64,000 nt of DNA. It comes from Nautilus pompilius. Lineage: Eukaryota; Mollusca; Cephalopoda; Nautilida; Nautilidae. This document shows, piece by piece, positions 29,001 to 35,810 of the stretch. The notes beneath the pieces were generated by a model. It was not told the DNA's origin, did not search any database, and saw only the letters and a program-made list of their open reading frames with translations. The stretch spans positions 1,156,743 to 1,220,742 of the forward strand of contig JACATO010000091.1 of NCBI GenBank assembly GCA_018389105.1. The letters run 5' to 3'. Both the position numbers and the translations under genes were made by a program. Position 1 is the stretch's first letter; each line of letters opens with the position of its first letter.

Positions 29001-32000
29001 TGACTATTAGCTGTTGTAAATGCATTTCTTTATATTATTTATTTGTTCTTAATAATTCTGAAGCCACGAGTTTGTGAAGAAAATAGGAATTGTCCAAATA
29101 TCGAAGCAGCATCACATGACTAGTGCCATTACGCAATGTTATATAAACACACTACAAGTAAAGATGTCTCATGAAAAGGAGCTTTACAAAGCAGTACAAT
29201 TCTGTTGGTCAGCTGATGACATTAGCATGTTTAGCATTTTGTAGTGTTGCTTTGTGTGGTGGATGGATGTGTGTAGAGGGCCAAAGGTTTGCTTTCTCTC
29301 TGGGAATTCACTCAGTTTGGCTTATTGTGTCTTTTTTACAAGTCTCACGTGTTTGTGTTGGGGTTGTGGTGGTTCCCTCTACGCAGTCCAGTTTTCTCTC
29401 TCTCTCAGCTAAAAATATTTCCAGTGGGAACTCTCTTTCCAGCCTAAATGAAGGGACTTTTGTGGATTTTCTTGAACTGAATATCATCCAGCCTAAGGCT
29501 TTCCCAGGATTGGCACCCTTAATTAACCCCCTCTCTTGACAGTCCCACGCATAACTGAGGAGAGCTCCTTGTGGTAGGGAGCTACAGTCTGACGGAATGG
29601 TCAAGAGATTGCAGAGGAAGAAACAAACATCGTCTTTTGTCTCTGGTGGGTGAGCAGAGCGCATGAAAAATCTACCAGAAAATGAAATTAATGTAAAACG
29701 TTATACAATTTTAGGCAGTTAATAATAGATAAACATTTTAGTTATACTTACTTTTTTTTTGTGCTTATTGAGCAATTTCTTCAAATGCTATGGTTTTCTT
29801 CTGAACAGATTTTACCAAGGTTCTGTCCTTAAGCTTTCACTCATTACGCTATTCCAGATATTTAGTATTTTTTAATATATAATGAATATTACTAAAAACA
29901 CCATTAGAAACAAATTCTGATGATTTCCCCCAATTTTACAGTATAGCTTTTTTTAAAAAAGGCTGAAATTCTTTTAGAATTTGGCATCGCTAATTTTCTT
30001 CCTAATGCTTGAGTGCCACATTGGTCAGACTGCCACCATACTGCTGCTGCTGCTTTTGTTGTTGTTGAATCACTGAGGCGCCTGAGGATGATCCTCAGAA
30101 GTGCTAGACTGTCATTGGGGAGGCGGACCAATTCCTCCATCAAGGTGCCGAGTTGGCGGTGGTGATGCTCCACCAACAGGGCTGGACATCGGAGCCACAG
30201 GTGTTCCGCGGACTCCTCTTCACCACATAGTCGACAGGTAGCATTGTCGTTTTTGCCGATCAGGTGGAGCCAACACTGTAGTGCTGGATGGTGGCTGCAT
30301 TGGAAGCGGATGAGATCCGTTCTATCAGCTTTGGAGAGGGCAGAATTCTGCATGCTCGTTGGGCTTCTTTGCGAAGACTTCCTTTAGTTGGGGGTGTGTT
30401 ACAGGCGGTGGGCGGCATTGTCAGCGAATTACTGCACATCGAGTAGGAGTGTTGGATTGGTCGGAGACGGAGCCCAGCTTTGCCTGCTTATCCGCGAGCT
30501 CGTTACCGATGATGTCGCAGTGTCCCGGTACCCAAACAACGAGTAGTTGTTTATTCATCGCAATCTCAGCAGCAGCTGTTTGGAGGTCGATGACGACTTG
30601 GTCAGCAGGATAAGGGTTATTCATCGCCTGGACCAATGACTTGCAGTCACAAAGTATGGTCGCCGAAGCCCAGTTTTTGGCATGAAGCCAATTGCTTTGA
30701 GGAAGGCAACTCTCTCTGAGTGAAATGAGCTGCTACGAGTGCCCGTTGGGGCGTGCCACTCGTGGACTACTTCACCGTGACTCAAGACCACTAGCCCAGC
30801 ACTGTTCCGAGTAGACCCATCTGTAAACATTTGGAAATCATGGTCAGGAAGTGTTGCAATGGTTTGGAGGGAGAGGGTAAGCTGCGTTGACACTGGCATC
30901 GATTTAGTAACGGGGGAGTAAATGACGGGAATAGGAGGGGGGAGACTCCAGGGTGGTGGAAGAGAGCGTTGTAAGGGGGTTACCGGAGGGATAAGATCAT
31001 TTTGGATAAGAACTGGGAGATGGGAGCTGCGCCAGTTGTTTCATTTTAGGTGGCGTCGGACAGTTGATGCAGGAGGTTTTTGCGGTCATCTGATGGGAGA
31101 AGATTTGCCCATTCGTCCGCTTTGAGGAGAGATATGGTGTGGAAACGGGAAGCAAGGGTTGGAAGTCGAGCCTCCGTGAGAACTGCGTCAACTGGGGTGG
31201 TGCGGACGTGGCCTGTGATCGCCCGGGCAGCATTAGTGCCCTTTCGAGCTTGCCGATGTTAGTGGCTGACAACCAGGGTGTCCAGCCCGGCCCCGCGTAT
31301 TCAGCTATGCTGCGTAGCGTCGCGATATAGACTTGTCTCAGTTCTCCGGGGTGCCACCCCCAGGAGGTGCCTCCTAACACACAAAGAAGATTTGATTGGC
31401 GATGAAGTGTTTGACAGAGCTTTATGGACATGTTCTCTGAAGGAGAGTTGTCAATCATAGCGTATACCCAGGAAGGTCGGATGATGGTTGCAGGACAACC
31501 AGACACCGGCGATAGAGACGTTGGGCTGCCATGTAGACCCTGTATTTCCAAGGCTGAAGAAGGCTGTCTCACATTTGGAGGTATTCAAGGTAAGCCTCGC
31601 TCCATGCCACCACTTTATCGACTTCTCTTTGGACGGATTCGGCCACCTCTGTTTTGTTACGACTGCTACATGCGATCACTAAGTCGTCTGCGTACGCACT
31701 GATGTGTGTAGACTCCTCAAATTCACCCAGCAGGCTGTTGATATAGATAGTGAAGAGCATGGGTGAGAGGACTGACCCTTGTGGTAAGCCCTCCTTGAAG
31801 GTACGCGAGCGGCCCTTTGAGTCATTGATTCTGACCCTTGCAGTGCAGTTTGTGAACCATGCCATCACCCATTCAATGAAGCGCAGGGGTACACTGAGTT
31901 CTGACAATCGTATTAGCAGGCCTGTGTGCCAGACTCGGTCATACGCTCTGCTGAAGTCGAAGAAGGCAGCAACAGTGCATTTGCGCTGTGTCGACTGGAA

Positions 32001-35000
32001 CCCGTCGGTGATGAACTGTGACAATCTGAGACATTGGTCCATCATGCTTCGTCCCTTCCGGAACCCACCCTGCCAGGGGCTAAACAGTTTGTTATCTTCC
32101 AGCCACCAAGACAGCCGGTTCCCACTCCATCAGCTTGCATATTGTCAAAGTCAGGATGATTGGGCGGTAGCTTCCCACATCTGCGGGGTCCTTCCCCTTT
32201 TTTAGAAACGGAAGGATTGTCGCTGTATGCCACGTCTGTGGGCACCAGTGTTCACTCCAGCTGTGGTTGAGGATGTTTGTAGCGTCCTATCACCACTACT
32301 GCTGCTGAGGTTGGGTGACAGAGCTTGAATCCCAGCTGGTACCTCCTTGGTTCAGCATACCTCCCTGGCATGTAAGTACACAATCTGGTGGATGGCTAAC
32401 TTTTCACTGGCTTGACCATTGGTCAAGAAGTCCCCACCCACACCTTTTTCAGCTTGCTACTGTGTGATGCTTTTAGATTTTGACATCTCATTTTCCTGCA
32501 GTATCAGATTAAAAAGAAAAAGCATAAAAAAATCATGACAACCAGCGAGGTGTGCAAAGAGACAGGGTTTAGGTTTCTGTGCTGAGTGAAGAACCGTGTT
32601 GAAGCTGCTGTTGATAATTTGGAAGGGACAGCCCTCTTTTTCTTTTTTTTTTAAGTTTAACCATCTGGAAAGAGATAGTATATAAAAGCTAAGCATTTGC
32701 AAAACACAACTTTTGGGTTTAGAATTTGTTTTATTTAGCATCTTTGGATAGAAATTGTTACTGCCAAGTCTCACTGTGTGGTGGTTCTCTGCTAAGAGAG
32801 AGAGAGAGAGAGTAGCTAGCTATGGTCAGTCTGCCATGATGTGGGCATGAACTATTGTCATTTAGTCAACTCTTGGCAGCTCTCAGGTTTTGTTGATGAG
32901 AGTACTTTTTGTTATTAAACAGTTCATTGAAATTCTGCCTTTTATCCAATTTCTATCTCTGTAAGTGTTTAATAGAGCCATGGGTATTTTATTAGTATTA
33001 TTATTAGGGTAGCCATGGCTTGGTGATTAGGCTGCTTGGCTGAAGAACCCAATTCAGTCTCTGCTTTGGACTCTCTTGGCATGGCATCTTGGTGCTCTTC
33101 TTTACCATCTAATTGTGTGGGTTTCCTTCCACATCTGGAAATCAAGAGCTGTAGTAGGGAATTGTGTGTGTGTGTTAAACATGTATGGCTTGGTCTGTCT
33201 GTTGTGGTTTACTGATCTCTCTATGGAGGCATTGTGCTATGGACTCTTGTCTAATGCACAGTATTACAGAGCAACAACAACAATATTATTATTACAGCAA
33301 AACTCTGTGCTAATAAACAAATTTAACGTACTTCTGCTGCTGATTAGTAGTGCTTGATATTGTGTAAGAAGATCAAAGTATGCATTGGTCCATGACCAGA
33401 GGCCTCTCTATCTTGCCCTGATGGTTAAGGTTCTTTTGAGTTGGCATTGCTATTTCGATGGGCCTGACTGTACCCTAACCCTGGCCTCAAGCTGGGGATC
33501 ATAAGCCACTGGAGGGCAACCTACTTGAGGTCTTCAGCCCTACCTGAAACCACATGTGCATTTTGGTAACCCACTCCCCCACAAGAGGAGAAAATATGCA
33601 TTCACTTTGTCTTAGTCTAATTATAAACATATCTTTTTTTATTAGGGAAGTTTTCTAGATATTGAAACAAACAAACATGAATTAGTGCCACGTTGTTCTT
33701 CATATCACATTTAGGAGCTCGATGCTAATTTTACTGAGGCTTGAATGGCTCGTTAAACATGTTTCCACTTTCCAAGATGCAATATGCTTTGATGTATGTT
33801 TATTTTTTATTGCTGTAAAATAACTGCAGAGTTCCTCTTTATATCAGTGCATTATTTTTTCTTATTTATTTGAGTGGTGATATCTGTGTCTGAACACCTG
33901 TATCTCTCCTAATTAGCAGCTGGTTTATTTTTTTGCATCTTTCAACGAGTGCTTTGGAGGCAGAATGGTTTAGCACGTGAAACACCCATTCATCACAGTG
34001 GTAGCCACAGACGGACCATTAACGAGTTGGGTCAGAGGCATGGTTTCTCTTGAACCAGCTCATTCACATAGTTTTTTCCCTCCTAAATGGAAGATTTCTA
34101 GTGGATTCTGTTATGGTGGCCAGAGTTGATTGATACTTTAGTAACAGCCACTGTTTCAGTGCCCCACAACCTTTGTTCTCCACCTGGCCAGTAGAATTGA
34201 CAGAAACTGGGAGGGGGAGAGATGATAACTGCAGATGCTGAAAAACTTACATTTTTAAAGTCTTTTTGCTAATGAGTATTAATTAAAAATAAATTTATAT
34301 ATTTGGAAAGAGAACATAAACGAGTTTTTGAATTTAGTGTGTCTGTAGGACATATGTTGTTTTTGCTTATCTTCCAGGCATTTGTTGTGCAGTGTGGCAA
34401 GTTGGCTGTAACAATACACAAGACAACGTGCATACTAGAGTCAGGTGACGTCTTTTATATTCCACCCGGTAAGCTGCATGTGTTTCATTTTGTTTCTAGA
34501 CAAAAGTTACTTCAGAGCTTGTATAAGTTGAAGCAGGGTTTATAATCTTGAGATTCTTTAGATACAATTTATAACCAAACCAATTTAATGAAATCTCATG
34601 AACTGAACCTGGCCAGATATCATTGTGACGACGCTATTTCAGCTGAGTTTTATTCCTGGTATTTATTCACCTATGACCTTACTGATCATAAAAATTATAA
34701 TTCATATCTTTGCATTAGTCTACCTTAATCAAAACTTGACATTAAAAAGTGGTATGCTTCTTTATATCTTTTCTCTTGTTGCTTAAATATTTTAAAAAGA
34801 AAATACAATTTTAACAAGGTTTGTGAATGAAAGATGTCTGCCATGGTTTCTGGCCTTTGGAAACATGAAAGCACTTTAGAGCGGTGGAGAGAATAGGAAG
34901 GAGTAGGTGCAGCATGTTTCACTAAAAAGTCCAACAGAACAGAGGGTTTAGCAAGTTCCAGACAGCTTATCAATGGGATTTTTGAAATTTAAATTGACAT

Positions 35001-35533
35001 ACCAATGACATTGCCTCTTTTTTGTCGAATTCTGAACCCGGTCTAAATGTATAGAACCTATAAATCTATACACCACATTTTGGGACTTTTTATTCCTCTA
35101 CATCTACAAATCTGTACATCACATTTTGGAACCTTTTTATTCCTCTACAAATCTACAGATCACATTTTGGGACCTTCTACAACATCTACAAATCTGTACA
35201 TCACATTTTGTATTCCTTTATAACTTTTGTAATACTGTACATCATACATCAAACTGGGGCACAACATTTTCTTTTACAGGTTTATGCATCACATCTGGGA
35301 TCTTGTATTCTTCTACAAATCCTACAACTTATACATCATAAATTGTATTCCTGTAAACTTTTTTTTTTGAAAATGTTTTATATAGAATCTTTAGATTTTT
35401 TTTGTTCTGAACTAATAGTGAACTAAAAAATTAATGTAATATTTTTTTTTTTTTAGGGAATGCATACAGTGTGAAAAATCTGAGAAAAGAAAACACTTTG
35501 TTGTTTTTCTTTAGGAAGAAAGAAGCTGTATAA
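2008..35533 (+). CDS. CENPC: Centromere protein C (CENP-C/Mif2 homologue), 16-exon gene
   Basis: CENP-C links CENP-A nucleosomes to the Mis12 complex of the kinetochore. Exons: 2008-2042, 3803-3891, 8029-8249, 8485-8756, 11036-11083, 11779-13457, 14999-15124, 19044-19124, 22930-22994, 23220-23280, 25748-25849, 26373-26471, 27095-27226, 28044-28216, 34378-34468, 35457-35533. All have GT donors and AG acceptors, and all phases agree, giving 3351 nt or 1116 residues (human CENP-C is about 943). Order: Mif2-like N-terminal block (about 4-40), basic/acidic low-complexity middle (about 43-890), CENP-C motif (901-919), cupin (about 985-1116). The cupin shows E-S-G-D-V-F-Y-I-P-P-G at 1082-1092 and K-N-L-R-K-E-N near 1098, as in vertebrate CENP-C. 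Start: ATG 2008 lies directly after an acceptor, so an upstream non-coding exon, or more coding sequence, may exist. Family assignment is firm; the first exons and small exons 5, 8, 9 and 10 are less certain. Confidence 0.9.
2730..2790. repeat. Fragment of a Tigger/pogo-like repeat
   Basis: The stretch ggtcgctacttcgtggattttcacctatcg... followed by a G run and acctaacccccgcag has the wording typical of Tc1/mariner (Tigger-type) terminal sequence, like the better preserved element at 24611-25220. Only one end is visible. Confidence 0.4.
2870..3594 (-). mobile_element. Deleted, non-autonomous piggyBac derivative (intron 1)
   Basis: Homologous in order to the fuller piggyBac copy at 15.2-17.3 kb: 2905-3190 matches its left part including the Cys-rich C-terminal coding region, then the sequence jumps to the part matching about 16550-16760, so the transposase centre is deleted. 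The right end reads ctccagaaagga directly followed by TTAA (3591-3594). The left end is probably TTAA at 2870-2873. TTAA at both edges is the piggyBac target site. No usable frame remains. Confidence 0.6.
3803..3891 (+). CDS. CENPC: CENP-C exon 2, Mif2-like N-terminal block
   Basis: Follows a gaacag acceptor and ends before gtaggt. It encodes residues 12-42: R-H-T-G-L-E-V-K-A-G-K, then D-G-F-E-C-F-D-D-Y-F-S-D. A G-R-x-T-G start followed by an acidic D-G-x-E-x-x-D-D-x-F segment is the pattern of the Mif2 N-terminal domain, which contacts the Mis12 complex. Phases match exon 1 (two-base overhang) and exon 3 (one-base overhang giving Glu). The exon is too short for a long-ORF search. Confidence 0.75.
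5304..5356 (+). promoter_or_regulatory. Heat-shock-element array of transposon U1
   Basis: Eleven consecutive 5-base units stay in exact register. Nine are alternating TTC or GAA cores with two-base spacers (TTC at 5304, 5314, 5334, 5344, 5354; GAA at 5309, 5319, 5329, 5349); the two misfits are CGG at 5324 and GTG at 5339. Alternating nGAAn/nTTCn units are the binding site of trimeric heat shock factor. A TATA box follows 15 bases later, so the arrangement is that of a heat-shock promoter. Confidence 0.75.
5372..5379 (+). promoter_or_regulatory. TATA box of transposon U1
   Basis: TATATAAA sits 15 bases after the heat-shock-element array and 75 bases before the probable original start codon at 5455. 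Spacing suits transcription starting near 5405. Confidence 0.65.
5455..7099 (+). pseudogene. U1 transposon protein gene, broken
   Basis: Pieces in reading order: ATG 5455 with a stop four codons later; a C-x-x-C segment near 5497; 5599-5802 with further Cys pairs (A-C-G-T-C, then C-Y-F-C); 6081-6764, the longest intact part (227 residues), with F-P-C-L-R-D-S-R, L-M-P-P-L-Y-I-K-L-E-L-V-K-P-F and G-G-I-F-V-G-P-Q; and about 6875-7099 with H-G-E-R-F-H-Q-D and R-Y-Q-G-R-W-D. Stops and frameshifts separate them. The early Cys pairs suggest a zinc-binding N-terminus. The family is known to me only as an uncharacterised repeat-associated protein; a transposase role is inferred from copy number and the inverted-repeat ends. 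Confidence 0.6.
8029..8249 (+). CDS. CENPC: CENP-C exon 3, disordered Ser/Lys-rich
   Basis: Follows the acceptor tgttccag and runs to CTG before gtagag. It encodes residues 42-115, rich in Ser, Lys, Thr and Ala (for example S-T-K-K-K-L-R-S-S-S-N), as expected for an intrinsically disordered CENP-C linker. It ends in phase 0, matching exon 4. The weak gtagag donor is the least secure edge; the open frame continues about 90 bases past it into Ser/Leu-rich intron-like sequence. Confidence 0.8.
8485..8756 (+). CDS. CENPC: CENP-C exon 4
   Basis: Begins after the tttcag acceptor with D-D-S-D-N-A-P and runs to A-K-K-R before gtgggt. It encodes residues 116-206, mostly polar with no recognisable fold, and is taken as disordered linker. 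Phase 0 at the start and a two-base overhang at the end fit exons 3 and 5. An earlier gtgaga at 8682 could be an alternative donor. Confidence 0.75.
8862..10598. mobile_element. Deleted long-inverted-repeat transposon (U2 family, short copy), intron 4
   Basis: About 450-base terminal inverted repeats (8862-9310 and 10130-10598) enclose a remnant of coding sequence. Outer ends are ggatcattcc and ggaatacccc. The flanks show aata on both sides, a candidate 4-base target duplication. The inside (9335-9960, plus strand) matches the 3' part of the transposase of the full element at 37.3-41.5 kb, including S-H-G-K-G, F-A-E-N-G-L-N-E-M-K-F-G-Y and the final E-I-Q-L-S. It has premature stops, so it depends on a fuller copy. 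Confidence 0.75.
9335..9963 (+). pseudogene. Partial U2 transposase, C-terminal part only
   Basis: Begins abruptly inside the transposase, close to the third acidic motif, and follows the same order as the minus-strand gene at 37.8-38.5 kb. It has in-frame stops, for example after Q-W near 9738, and a frameshift near 9790. The 5' three quarters of the gene are missing, which explains why the element is only 1.7 kb. Confidence 0.65.
10600..10825 (-). pseudogene. Unrecognised open coding block next to U2
   Basis: The minus strand is open for about 75 codons from 10825 to the edge of the U2 inverted repeat and reads like protein: I-P-D-L-L-G-E-N-K-E-G-R-R-L-F, then Y-S-C-E-E-P-L-L-V-C-C-R-A-D-F. 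I do not recognise the family. It may be an older repeat or gene fragment cut by the U2 insertion, or chance. Confidence 0.3.
11036..11083 (+). CDS. CENPC: CENP-C exon 5 (48-base microexon)
   Basis: Lies between ttctag and gtgagt and encodes residues 206-222 (L-S-Y-A-G-K-N-T-I-N-K-P-V-P-A). Both overhangs are two bases and match exons 4 and 6. Support comes only from splice signals and phase, so it is a good but unproven exon. Confidence 0.6.
11779..13457 (+). CDS. CENPC: CENP-C exon 6, large disordered central region
   Basis: A 1679-base exon from the ttttag acceptor to CTG before gtgagg, open throughout, encoding residues 222-782. Composition is very Ser, Lys and Arg rich with acidic patches, typical of the unstructured centre of CENP-C. 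A hydrophobic/acidic patch (F-V-I-L-D-E-E-E then S-L-I-W-Q-P-V, near residue 345-375) loosely recalls the patch before the human central region. A T-R-S-x-R/K motif occurs four times (363, 495, 626, 670). No other gene explains this frame. Confidence 0.9.
13979..14027. repeat. AAT/TAA microsatellite
   Basis: About sixteen consecutive taa units in intron 6 of CENP-C. Confidence 0.95.
14999..15124 (+). CDS. CENPC: CENP-C exon 7
   Basis: Follows tattacag and ends in AATG before gtaagt. It encodes residues 782-824 (D-S-I-Q-N-I-L-N-F-S-S ... E-K-E-F-S-S-Q-N), with S-R-K-K-T-K-S as a basic patch. One-base G overhangs on both sides match exons 6 and 8. Confidence 0.8.
15196..17308 (-). mobile_element. 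piggyBac transposon relic, intron 7
   Basis: TTAA at 15192-15195 and 17309-17312 flank the element. Ends are tcctttctggagca at the left and, inverted at the right, atcctttccagagca. The minus strand carries a decayed piggyBac transposase. It is the longer relative of the short copy at 2870-3594. Confidence 0.8.
15438..16950 (-). pseudogene. piggyBac (DDE_Tnp_1_7) transposase, broken
   Basis: On the minus strand, 16335-16547 encodes Y-Q-P-D-K-K-I-N-T-D-E-A-M then Q-Y-H-P-K-K-T-T-K-W, the conserved piggyBac block holding a catalytic Asp (family: x-x-D-E-A-M ... Q-Y-x-P-x-K-P-x-K-W). Downstream pieces recall D-N-F-F-x-S, L-S-T-N-C and the Y-N-K-Y-x-G-G-A-D motif (partly lost), then a C-terminal Cys-rich segment near 15455-15600 (C-x4-C-K-K-T-P ... 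F-Y-C-Q-L-C). Several stops and frameshifts break it. Confidence 0.75.
17690..17850 (+). repeat. SINE-like repeat, copy A
   Basis: Contains a tRNA-like B box (gagtttgaatcctgg), then cacacctccctggcat, a cttcaccattt segment, and tgtatgggtttcctcccacatct. The same order recurs at about 33007-33165, and a shorter version at 32300-32370, so this is an interspersed tRNA-derived-looking family. A G run precedes the B box. Confidence 0.55.
17851..19043. other. Rest of intron 7, no gene seen
   Basis: Short open frames only. A small ctg repeat occurs at 18438-18453. A candidate 90-residue frame crossing 17602-17874 overlaps the SINE-like repeat and is not a gene. Confidence 0.5.
19044..19124 (+). CDS. 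CENPC: CENP-C exon 8
   Basis: Eighty-one bases from attttcag to CATG before gtaggt, encoding residues 824-851 (L-N-S-L-S-S-N-P-I-K-P-G then Q-D-L-L-E-H-S-D-H). One-base overhangs agree with both neighbours. It is separated from exon 7 by the piggyBac relic and from exon 9 by the hAT relic. Confidence 0.7.
20055..21930 (+). pseudogene. hAT-family transposase with BED-like finger, broken (intron 8)
   Basis: Starts at ATG 20055. The N-terminus has C-T-V-C-D and a later H-x5-H, a BED-type zinc finger that hAT transposases use to bind DNA. Then come F-S-L-S-T-D-G-S (catalytic Asp region), F-G-C-D-A-A-V-M-T-G after a frameshift near 20717, and at 21740-21860 A-H-V-M-K-G-L-C-V-M-P-H-S-I-A-D-S-E-R-V-F-S, the hAT C-terminal dimerisation region. 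Stops and frameshifts lie near 20717, 20983, 21239, 21486 and 21867. Element ends were not found. Confidence 0.75.
22930..22994 (+). CDS. CENPC: CENP-C exon 9
   Basis: Sixty-five bases from tctttag to GTG before gtgagt, encoding residues 851-872 (K-K-I-N-N-S-A-E-K-V-Q-S-V-V-S-P-P-A-Q). It starts by completing a Glu codon and ends in phase 0. Confidence 0.7.
23220..23280 (+). CDS. CENPC: CENP-C exon 10, acidic segment before the CENP-C motif
   Basis: Encodes residues 873-893 (F-P-G-T-S-S-D-E-D-V-E-E-N-G-V-D-K-N-K-E) before gtaagt. Vertebrate CENP-C also has an acidic stretch shortly before its motif. The acceptor is the second AG of gatacagag: using the first AG would meet a stop in phase with exon 9. 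The final base A joins exon 11 to give Asn. Confidence 0.7.
23348..23573. repeat. Tandem duplication, 2 x 113 bases
   Basis: 23348-23460 and 23461-23573 are identical except one base (ctcatg against ctcgtg). It lies in intron 10, just after the exon 10 donor. Confidence 0.97.
24611..25220. mobile_element. Tc1/mariner-like (Tigger-type) MITE, intron 10
   Basis: A 610-base element flanked by TA on both sides. It begins cagttgtcccccggtattcg and ends ggggttgactg, inverted ends beginning CAGT. Ends beginning CAGT with C-rich subterminal sequence and TA targets are typical of pogo/Tigger derivatives. It has no coding frame. Confidence 0.7.
25748..25849 (+). CDS. CENPC: CENP-C exon 11, CENP-C signature motif
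   Basis: Between ttgtcag and gtaaac, encoding residues 893-927. R-R-S-K-R-N-R (901-907) followed by L-E-W-Y-K-N-E-R-I (911-919) is the CENP-C motif, which docks on the acidic patch of the nucleosome and on the CENP-A tail through an Arg anchor and two aromatics. The usual Pro before the Leu is Val here, and the aromatic pair is Trp-Tyr rather than Tyr/Phe-Trp. Confidence 0.95.
26373..26471 (+). CDS. CENPC: CENP-C exon 12, linker after the motif
   Basis: Follows gttgtag and ends before gtaagt. It encodes residues 927-960 (G-Y-T-V-H-K-I-F-R-P-E-A-I-E ... K-K-R-K-R-Q-N). The G-x-x-V-x-x-I/V-x-x-P segment matches the strand after the motif in vertebrate CENP-C, and K-K-R-K-R is a possible nuclear localisation signal. 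Phases match both neighbours. Confidence 0.9.
27095..27226 (+). CDS. CENPC: CENP-C exon 13, pre-cupin segment
   Basis: From tttcag to ATGT before gtaagt, encoding residues 960-1004. S-D-I-S-V-I-D-D-K-T-K-E-V-V-S-M aligns by eye with the conserved T-R-V-x-D-x-x-T-x-E-I segment that opens the CENP-C C-terminal domain. Confidence 0.9.
28044..28216 (+). CDS. CENPC: CENP-C exon 14, first part of the cupin
   Basis: From tccccag to CTG before gtaagt, encoding residues 1004-1061. It includes F-K-F-Y-N-E-S-L and D-F-S-L-G-I-L-F-L-A-P-L-A-E-K, the place where other CENP-C proteins read S-T-G-K-L-I-L-G-P. It ends in phase 0. The following intron is 6.2 kb and holds the antisense retrotransposon. Confidence 0.9.
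28217..29903. other. Intron 14, first part, no gene seen
   Basis: A 122-codon plus-strand frame at 29171-29539 and an overlapping minus frame at 29308-29664 have no recognised domain. The minus reading is the more protein-like (E-R-E-R-K-L-D-C-V-E-G-T-T-T) and could be an old repeat. Confidence 0.35.
29904..32245 (-). pseudogene. Non-LTR retrotransposon (I-type, with RNase H), 5' truncated and broken, antisense in intron 14
   Basis: Read from 32245 downwards: a reverse transcriptase part (31569-32045) with A-F-F-D-F-S-R-A-Y-D, G-L-P-Q-G-S-V-L-S-P and A-Y-A-D-D (the catalytic YxDD); a broken linker; an RNase H domain (30421-30899) with Asp in F-T-D-G-S, Glu in H-S-E-R-V, Asp in I-L-C-D-C-K after a frameshift, and Asp in G-N-E-L-A-D; and a C-terminal C-R-L-C-G-E-E ... 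H-L-W-L-R-C finger (29904-30353). RT plus RNase H marks the I/R1/LOA-type clades. The endonuclease and ORF1 are absent. Confidence 0.85.
32290..32425 (+). repeat. SINE-like repeat, copy B
   Basis: Carries gagcttgaatcccagc (B-box-like), then catacctccctggcat, as in copy A. It abuts the truncated 5' end of the retrotransposon. Confidence 0.45.
33007..33170 (+). repeat. SINE-like repeat, copy C
   Basis: Begins tagccatggcttggtgatta, which resembles a tRNA A box, continues through ctcttggcatggcat and ttctttaccatctaattgtg, and ends tgggtttccttccacatctgg followed by a short gt repeat. It is the same family as copy A. Confidence 0.5.
33171..34377. other. Intron 14, last part, no gene seen
   Basis: Mixed sequence with further possible SINE-like pieces near 33390-33590 and 33950-34140, whose families I could not pair with another copy here. 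There is no coding signal before exon 15. Confidence 0.35.
34378..34468 (+). CDS. CENPC: CENP-C exon 15, cupin core
   Basis: From cttccag to CCCG before gtaagc, encoding residues 1062-1092: A-F-V-V-Q-C-G-K-L-A-V-T-I-H then E-S-G-D-V-F-Y-I-P-P-G. This is the cupin core that makes the CENP-C homodimer. The family pattern S-T-G-D-S-F-Y-V-P-S-G is plain. Confidence 0.95.
35055..35345 (+). repeat. Degenerate minisatellite, intron 15
   Basis: The phrase tctacaaatctgtacatcac and a following attttgg segment recur about five times with unit lengths of roughly 45-60 bases. The short open frames here are products of the repeat. It ends about 110 bases before the last CENP-C exon. Confidence 0.8.
35457..35533 (+). 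CDS. CENPC: CENP-C exon 16, cupin end and stop codon
   Basis: Follows a long T tract and ttttag. It encodes N-A-Y-S-V-K-N-L-R-K-E-N-T-L-L-F-F-F then R-K-K-E-A-V, and stops with TAA at 35531-35533. N-x-Y-x-V-K-N-L-R-x-E is conserved at the C-terminus of CENP-C. Confidence 0.95.
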
Positions 35534-35804
35534 TTACTCTGTGACAAGACAACTTATGATGACAGTTAATTGTTTGTTTGGAGTTTGTTGCTGTAAGTGG
35601 CTGAAACAAGGGCAACTTTTTCTTGCATTTGATTCAATCCCTTATTTCCCACTGACAAGGCTGGAGGCTGTTGGCTGTGAAGTTGAGATCTCGAGAGCTG
35701 ATACTATGATGGATAATTTTAATGTACAGTAGGTATTGAAAAAAAACGTTTGATATTTTTTAAATGTTGCATGTGTTTTTGTTTGCCTTTAAAAAGAATA
35801 TTTT

Positions 35805-35810
35805 AATAAA
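35805..35810 (+). terminator. CENPC: Polyadenylation signal for CENP-C
   Basis: AATAAA lies 272 bases after the stop codon. It is the first canonical signal downstream in the sense orientation and implies a 3' UTR of roughly 0.3 kb. Confidence 0.55.

Noticed and set aside
29171..29539. 122-codon frame in intron 14
   Set aside because: No recognised family; overlapped by an equally long antisense frame; composition does not favour coding.
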